DNA of 5,738 nt from CAZMVY01 sp964617875 (GTDB lineage: Bacteria > Planctomycetota > Phycisphaerae > UBA1845 > PWPN01): contig CAZUAI010000149.1 of NCBI GenBank assembly GCA_964617875.1, forward strand, positions 1 through 5,738, given 5' to 3'. The notes under the pieces were generated by a model, which worked only from the letters and a program-made list of their open reading frames with translations, had not been told where the DNA came from and did not search any database. A program made the translations under genes and the position numbers. Numbering within the stretch: the stretch's first letter is position 1; every line of letters begins with the position of its first letter. Shown here piece by piece: positions 5,233-5,738 of this stretch.

Positions 5233-5738
5233 GACCCGGATACCGGTCGGCTAGCGTCGATCACCAACGCGGACAGCAAGACGCAGTACTTCAGCTACAG
5301 CGACCGCGGCGAGGAGGTCCGCACCTGGGGCCACACGCCGTACCCGGTCGAGCAAGTCTACGACGACTTCGGCCGGCGGACGCAGATGAAGACCTTCCGC
5401 GGCGGCAGCGGATGGGATCAGTCCACCTGGCCTGCCAGCCCCGGCACGGCGGATGTGACCACGTGGGTCTACGAGGATACCACCGGCCTGCTGCTCGAGA
5501 AGCGCTACGCCGATTATGGCACAACCGGCAACAAGATCGCCTATACGTACACCGCCGAGGGCAAGCTGGCCAGCCGCACGTGGGCGCGCAGCAGCAGCGG
5601 CAGCCACGTCACGACCTATGACTACGACGCCGACACCGGCGACATGACGGAAGTCGATTATGCCGACGCGACGCCGGACGTGACCTTTACCCCAGCGTTG
5701 CATATTTCGACAGGCTTACGCGGCGGATCGTAGGGTTC
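5233..5738 (+). pseudogene. RHS/YD-repeat continuation after the stop, possibly frameshifted, running off the window
   Basis: The original frame continues from 5233 with DPDTGRLASITNADSKTQYF, then VYDDFGRRTQ (5356-5385), TTWVYEDTTGLLLEKRYADY, IAYTYTAEGKLASRTW and YDYDADTGDM (5617-5643), up to DVTFT ending at 5691. The next residues (PALHISTGLRGGS, then TAG at 5731-5733) no longer look like RHS. In the frame one base back, 5688 to the window end is open and reads YPSVAYFDRLTRRIVGF, whose YFDRLTRR resembles the usual YDRLGRR motif. A frameshift near 5686-5700 is therefore likely, as a mutation or base-call error. An internal ATG at 5386 opens a 115-residue frame, but it lies mid-repeat with no convincing ribosome site, so I do not treat it as a separate gene. 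Confidence 0.65.

Overview
The window is a GC-rich bacterial segment in which a mobile-element or prophage-like block abuts a decayed RHS/YD-repeat gene. I place it tentatively in the Planctomycetota (Phycisphaerae-like). This rests on recalled resemblance of three gene types to that group: a large serine recombinase followed by a short helix-turn-helix (HTH) gene, a set of uncharacterised prophage structural-type proteins, and a long YD-repeat protein. No search was run, so the taxon is an inference.

Layout. (1) Positions 1-680, + strand: the last 75 codons of a serine recombinase, then a 151-residue HTH protein whose ATG overlaps the recombinase stop (ATGA). (2) Positions 681-862: a short gap between convergent genes with unusually dense repeats. 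It holds a diverged direct repeat at a constant 123-base offset, nested inverted repeats, and four copies of a GTCTCA/TGAGAC hexamer. (3) Positions 863 to about 3431, - strand: four tightly packed genes read right to left, a compact operon with a 4-base overlap or 10-base gaps and Shine-Dalgarno sequences that overlap the preceding stop codons. None has a function I can name. The first two look like prophage structural proteins, the third is a beta-rich Cys-containing protein, and the last is a small protein with two CxxC pairs. (4) About 3417-3450: a head-to-head junction where the first gene of that operon and the RHS gene both appear to lose their 5' ends. (5) From about 3430 to 5738, + strand: a YD-repeat (RHS-like) gene lacking its start, broken by an in-frame TAG at 5230-5232, and probably shifted in frame near 5686-5700. 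It runs off the right edge.

Working together. The recombinase pair is plausibly the integration module of an element whose late operon is the minus-strand cluster, since they converge on the repeat-rich gap. The RHS gene is probably resident chromosomal sequence, or a separate block joined by rearrangement or misassembly. The most unusual signals are the junction near 3430 and the repeat-rich gap at 690-858. No complete new system can be demonstrated here, because both ends are cut off and no defence, toxin or CRISPR module is visible.
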